NCBI GenBank assembly: GCA_013215295.1 | Contig: JABSOZ010000002.1 | Span: 248,001-312,000, forward strand | Source: Colwellia sp. | GTDB taxonomy: Bacteria > Pseudomonadota > Gammaproteobacteria > Enterobacterales > Alteromonadaceae | Direction of reading: 5' to 3' | Length of the DNA: 64,000 bases | Shown here: in pieces, positions 61,151-64,000 of the stretch | Position numbering within the stretch: position 1 is the stretch's first letter | How the letters are laid out: every line of letters begins with the position of its first letter | Position numbers and translations under genes: made by a program | Notes under the pieces: generated by a model | Seen by the model: the letters and a program-made list of their open reading frames with translations, nothing else | Told to the model about the DNA's origin: nothing | Database searches by the model: none

Positions 61151-63358
61151 TTAAGGATAAAACTTCTTCCCTGTTTCAGCCATCGTCACTAAAGCTTGGC
61201 ATGGTTTGAAACGTTCGCCGTGTTCCTTGCTCCACAAGTTTAATTTACTCACAAGCGTTTCTGCGCCTAATGTATCCATATAATGGAATGGACCACCTAA
61301 AAATGGTGGGAATCCGATACCAAAGATAGCACCAATATCGCCATCTCTCGCATTGCGAATAATACCTTCGTCTAAACACCTTGCAGCCTCATTTAACATC
61401 ATAAATACACAACGTTGTACGAGTTCATAATTAGTCTTTTGATCTTTAATCGTAATGTTTAATAATGAATAAACTGATTCATCAACAAGTTTCTTAGTTA
61501 CTTTTTTGCCATTCTTGTCTTTATAAAGATAAAAACCCTTTTGTACTTTTTTACCTAAACGTTTATCCGCAATCAATTTATTAAACGCTTCAGGTGGTGC
61601 AAACCTTTCACCTAACTCAGCCTGTAAGATAGGTCCAATTTTAGCACCTATATCAATACCTACTTCATCAAGTAGCTGCATTGGACCAACAGGAAAACCA
61701 AAGTTAACTAATGCTTTATCAAGTTTACCTATTGATTCTCCTTCTAGTAATATCAAGGCAGCTTCATTCATATAAGGTGCTAGAATACGGTTAACATAAA
61801 AACCCGCTTTGTCTTGTACAACAATAGGTGTTTTTCCTTGCTTCTTAGCAAAAGCCACCGTTGTTGAAATAGTTTGATCAGACGTTTTCGAATGCGCAAT
61901 TATTTCTGCTAATGGCATTTTATCTACCGGAGAAAAGTAATGAAGGCCAATCACATTTTCAGGCCGCAGCGCTTTTTCTGCAATTTTACCAATGGGTATA
62001 CTTGAAGTATTACTGGCAAATATAGTTTGCTCAGAGCAAATACTCTCCATGTCCGCAACCATTTTTTGTTTTAACGATAAATCTTCAAAAACGGCTTCTA
62101 TCACCATATCGACTTTTTTAAAACCACTATAATCCGTACAGCCTGTGATCATCGCTAATTGCTTTTGCATTTCACTTTTAAGCATAAAGCGACGTTTAAC
62201 TTTTTTATTGAGTATGTCGAAGCCATATTTCAATGCATGACTGATCCCTTGCTGTGATATATCTTTTATCCGCACATCAACATTGGCTTTGGTAGCGGTA
62301 ACAAAAGCGATTCCGCCCCCCATTAAACCTCCACCTAAAACGCCAACATGTTTAATAGGAGCAGCGTTTACGCCTTCGATGCCCTCCTCTTTCTTCATAT
62401 CAGTGGTTGCGAAAAATATCTGTCTTAATTGTGCTGATTCTGGCGACATAACAAGTTCACCAAAATGATCTGCTTCAGTTTGAAAACCACGTTCTGATGA
62501 TTTTTCAATGCCCGTTCGTACACAATCAATAATTTTAAGTGGAGAAGGATAATTTCCTTTTGTTTTTGCTAATACCGATTTAGTTGCTTGGTTGAATATT
62601 ATTTTTCGACCAACTGCATTGCCTTCAAGAGCTTTATCTAAAATACTAATTTTTCTGTGATTTTTTTTGATTTTACTCGCTTTACCTTCCGCAGCAAGTA
62701 CTAATTCTTCTGCAGTAGAAACTAATATGCTATTCGGTACAACATCAACAACCAAACCTGCTTTTAACGCTTGTTTAGCACGAAGTTGCTTACCCGTTAA
62801 CATCATATCTAATGCTTTTTGAATACCAACCAATTTTGGTAAGCGTTGCGTACCACCACTACCAGGCAATAAACCTAATTGAACTTCTGGTAAACCTAGT
62901 GCTGTTTTACCACTATCACTACAAATACGAGCATGACACGCCATAGCGAGTTCAAGTCCGCCACCGAGACAAGCACCATTAATCGCAGCAACTACAGGAA
63001 TTGCAAGACTTTCAATTTGATCAAAAATCATTTGCCCTTGTCGAGAAAGTGCCGTTGCTTCGCTCGCGCTTTGACAGCTCGCCAACATGTTAATATCAGC
63101 ACCTGCAACGAATGAGTCTTTTTTGCCACTGAGTAACACAATGCCTTTAATGGTATTGTCGTTACGTATTTCTTTTAATACTTCATCAATTTCTTCAGAA
63201 AATTCAGCTTTCAAGGTGTTCATGGTTTCGCCAATCACGTCCATTACTAAGTGAGCAATTCCGTTGTCTTGGCGAATTAAAGTAAAGGTACTCATATTAT
63301 TGCTCTCTTGGTTAATCTCTTGTTCATTTTCTTGATTGTTCTCGTTAAGTGAAGTCAT
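61151..63358 (-). CDS. fadJ: fatty acid oxidation complex alpha subunit FadJ
   Basis: The product of about 735 residues has enoyl-CoA hydratase at the N-terminus ([31 protein letters not shown]) and 3-hydroxyacyl-CoA dehydrogenase (NAD motif [32 protein letters not shown]). With FadI it runs hydration and oxidation in beta-oxidation. ATG 63358 overlaps the fadI stop (TAATG) and has GGAG 8 bases upstream, so translation is coupled. It adds a 21-residue Asn/Glu/Gln-rich lead before [12 protein letters not shown] (ATG 63295), where most relatives begin; that second start is possible too. Confidence 0.94.
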   Translation of the reverse strand: MTSLNENNQENEQEINQESNNMSTFTLIRQDNGIAHLVMDVIGETMNTLKAEFSEEIDEVLKEIRNDNTIKGIVLLSGKKDSFVAGADINMLASCQSASEATALSRQGQMIFDQIESLAIPVVAAINGACLGGGLELAMACHARICSDSGKTALGLPEVQLGLLPGSGGTQRLPKLVGIQKALDMMLTGKQLRAKQALKAGLVVDVVPNSILVSTAEELVLAAEGKASKIKKNHRKISILDKALEGNAVGRKIIFNQATKSVLAKTKGNYPSPLKIIDCVRTGIEKSSERGFQTEADHFGELVMSPESAQLRQIFFATTDMKKEEGIEGVNAAPIKHVGVLGGGLMGGGIAFVTATKANVDVRIKDISQQGISHALKYGFDILNKKVKRRFMLKSEMQKQLAMITGCTDYSGFKKVDMVIEAVFEDLSLKQKMVADMESICSEQTIFASNTSSIPIGKIAEKALRPENVIGLHYFSPVDKMPLAEIIAHSKTSDQTISTTVAFAKKQGKTPIVVQDKAGFYVNRILAPYMNEAALILLEGESIGKLDKALVNFGFPVGPMQLLDEVGIDIGAKIGPILQAELGERFAPPEAFNKLIADKRLGKKVQKGFYLYKDKNGKKVTKKLVDESVYSLLNITIKDQKTNYELVQRCVFMMLNEAARCLDEGIIRNARDGDIGAIFGIGFPPFLGGPFHYMDTLGAETLVSKLNLWSKEHGERFKPCQALVTMAETGKKFYP

Positions 63359-64000
63359 TAATCTGTCTCCACAATCATGGCCGCGCCTAGGCCACCAGCA
63401 GCACATGCCGTTGTTAAACCTGTTCCACCGCCACGACGATTCAATTCATTTAGAGTTTGTACGATTAAACGCGTTCCAGTTGCAGCAAACGGATGACCAT
63501 AAGCTAAAGATCCACCCATAACGTTAAATTTAGTCATGTCTATTTCACCAATCGCTTTATCTTGTCCTAATTGCTCACGGGCAAACTTAGTGCTAGCAAA
63601 CATTTTCATATTGGCAAGTGCTTGTGCAGCAAAAGCTTCATGCATTTCAATTAAGTCTAAATCTTTTAATTCCATACCGGCACGTTTAAGCGCTAATGGC
63701 GTCGCATAACTTGGACCCATTAACATGTCTTGCCAAACATCAATGGCAGAAAAAGCATAACTTTTGATATAACCAAGAGGTTTATAACCTAATTCTTTCG
63801 CTCTACCTTCACGCATTAATACAATAGCAGATGCGCCATCTGTTAATGGTGTACTTGTTGCTGCGGTTACTGTGCCGTGTTTTCTATCGAAACAAGGGCG
63901 TAGTTTTTTATAACTTGCCAGTTCTGAATTTTCACGAATACAGTTATCTTTCTCAATAAAGCTTTTATAAGGTTCACTGTGCGCCGTCATCACTTCACCG
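63358..64000 (-). CDS. fadI: acetyl-CoA acyltransferase (3-ketoacyl-CoA thiolase) FadI, 3' part
   Basis: About 214 C-terminal residues are visible; the gene continues beyond the window's right edge. It shows [49 protein letters not shown] (catalytic His) and the C-terminal catalytic Cys in [20 protein letters not shown], all thiolase signatures. The sequence [14 protein letters not shown] and the downstream fadJ identify it as FadI and not the FadA type. The N-terminal nucleophile Cys is outside the window. Confidence 0.95.
   Translation of the reverse strand, partial: GEVMTAHSEPYKSFIEKDNCIRENSELASYKKLRPCFDRKHGTVTAATSTPLTDGASAIVLMREGRAKELGYKPLGYIKSYAFSAIDVWQDMLMGPSYATPLALKRAGMELKDLDLIEMHEAFAAQALANMKMFASTKFAREQLGQDKAIGEIDMTKFNVMGGSLAYGHPFAATGTRLIVQTLNELNRRGGGTGLTTACAAGGLGAAMIVETD

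Overview
The window looks like chromosomal DNA of a low-G+C marine gammaproteobacterium of the Colwellia/Thalassotalea type (Alteromonadales). The evidence is AT-rich codon use, the conserved block trmJ-cysE-iscRSUA-hscBA-fdx next to suhB, the smrB/prmB/aroC/sixA neighbourhood, the fadI-fadJ pair, many secreted lipoproteins and many signalling proteins. I saw no rRNA, tRNA, CRISPR array or intact insertion sequence.

Region by region. 0-1 kb: the 3' end of a hybrid sensor kinase. 1.2-12 kb: three lipoprotein serine hydrolases of the beta-lactamase/PBP fold (two are long paralogues), a short membrane-anchored winged-helix regulator, and a MacA/MacB-like tripartite ABC export operon whose promoter region holds a direct repeat of one-turn period. 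12.4-14.5 kb: a REC-PAS-GGDEF-EAL protein. 15.2-22 kb: a minus-strand set (serine hydrolase, two tandem-duplicated PD40 propeller proteins, a GC-richer HEAT-like membrane-anchored protein) divergent from a two-component system with a large periplasmic sensor. 22.1-27.2 kb: an Lrp-type regulator divergent from a second pyruvate/2-oxoacid dehydrogenase E1-E2 pair without E3. 27.2-28.7 kb: a gene graveyard with a broken PEP-CTERM protein, an IS1595-like transposase tail and a pirin tail. 29-31.5 kb: a LysR regulator and a double-CDGSH/glutamate-synthase fusion. 31.6-35.2 kb: a two-gene islet (S41-like peptidase, Tat amine oxidase) flanked by diverged direct copies of the fdx 3' end plus terminator. 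35.2-43.7 kb: the isc operon with two abutting IscR boxes, then cysE, trmJ and suhB. 43.9-55.2 kb: two M16 peptidases around a periplasmic binding protein, an MFS transporter, aroC, prmB, smrB and sixA. 55.4-60 kb: a 1537-residue propeller-PAS-GGDEF-EAL sensor. 60.2-60.9 kb: two tiny adjacent genes for an exported-looking repeat peptide and a KWWK-ending peptide, with a small membrane protein opposite. 61.1-64 kb: fadJ and the 3' part of fadI.

How the genes work together: the housekeeping blocks (Fe-S assembly with cysteine synthesis; chorismate synthesis and ribosomal L3 methylation; beta-oxidation) are ordinary. The accessory blocks pair secreted hydrolases with dedicated regulators and exporters.

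The observations I rate highest are: the repeat-peptide pair at 60.2-60.5 kb, whose four 27-bp units differ only at synonymous positions; a SuhB in which two metal-binding aspartates are replaced (D87N, D212E in E. coli numbering); the fdx-3'-end duplication flanking the two-gene islet; and the one-turn direct repeat in front of the ABC export operon. All functional calls come from reading the sequence; no database search was run.
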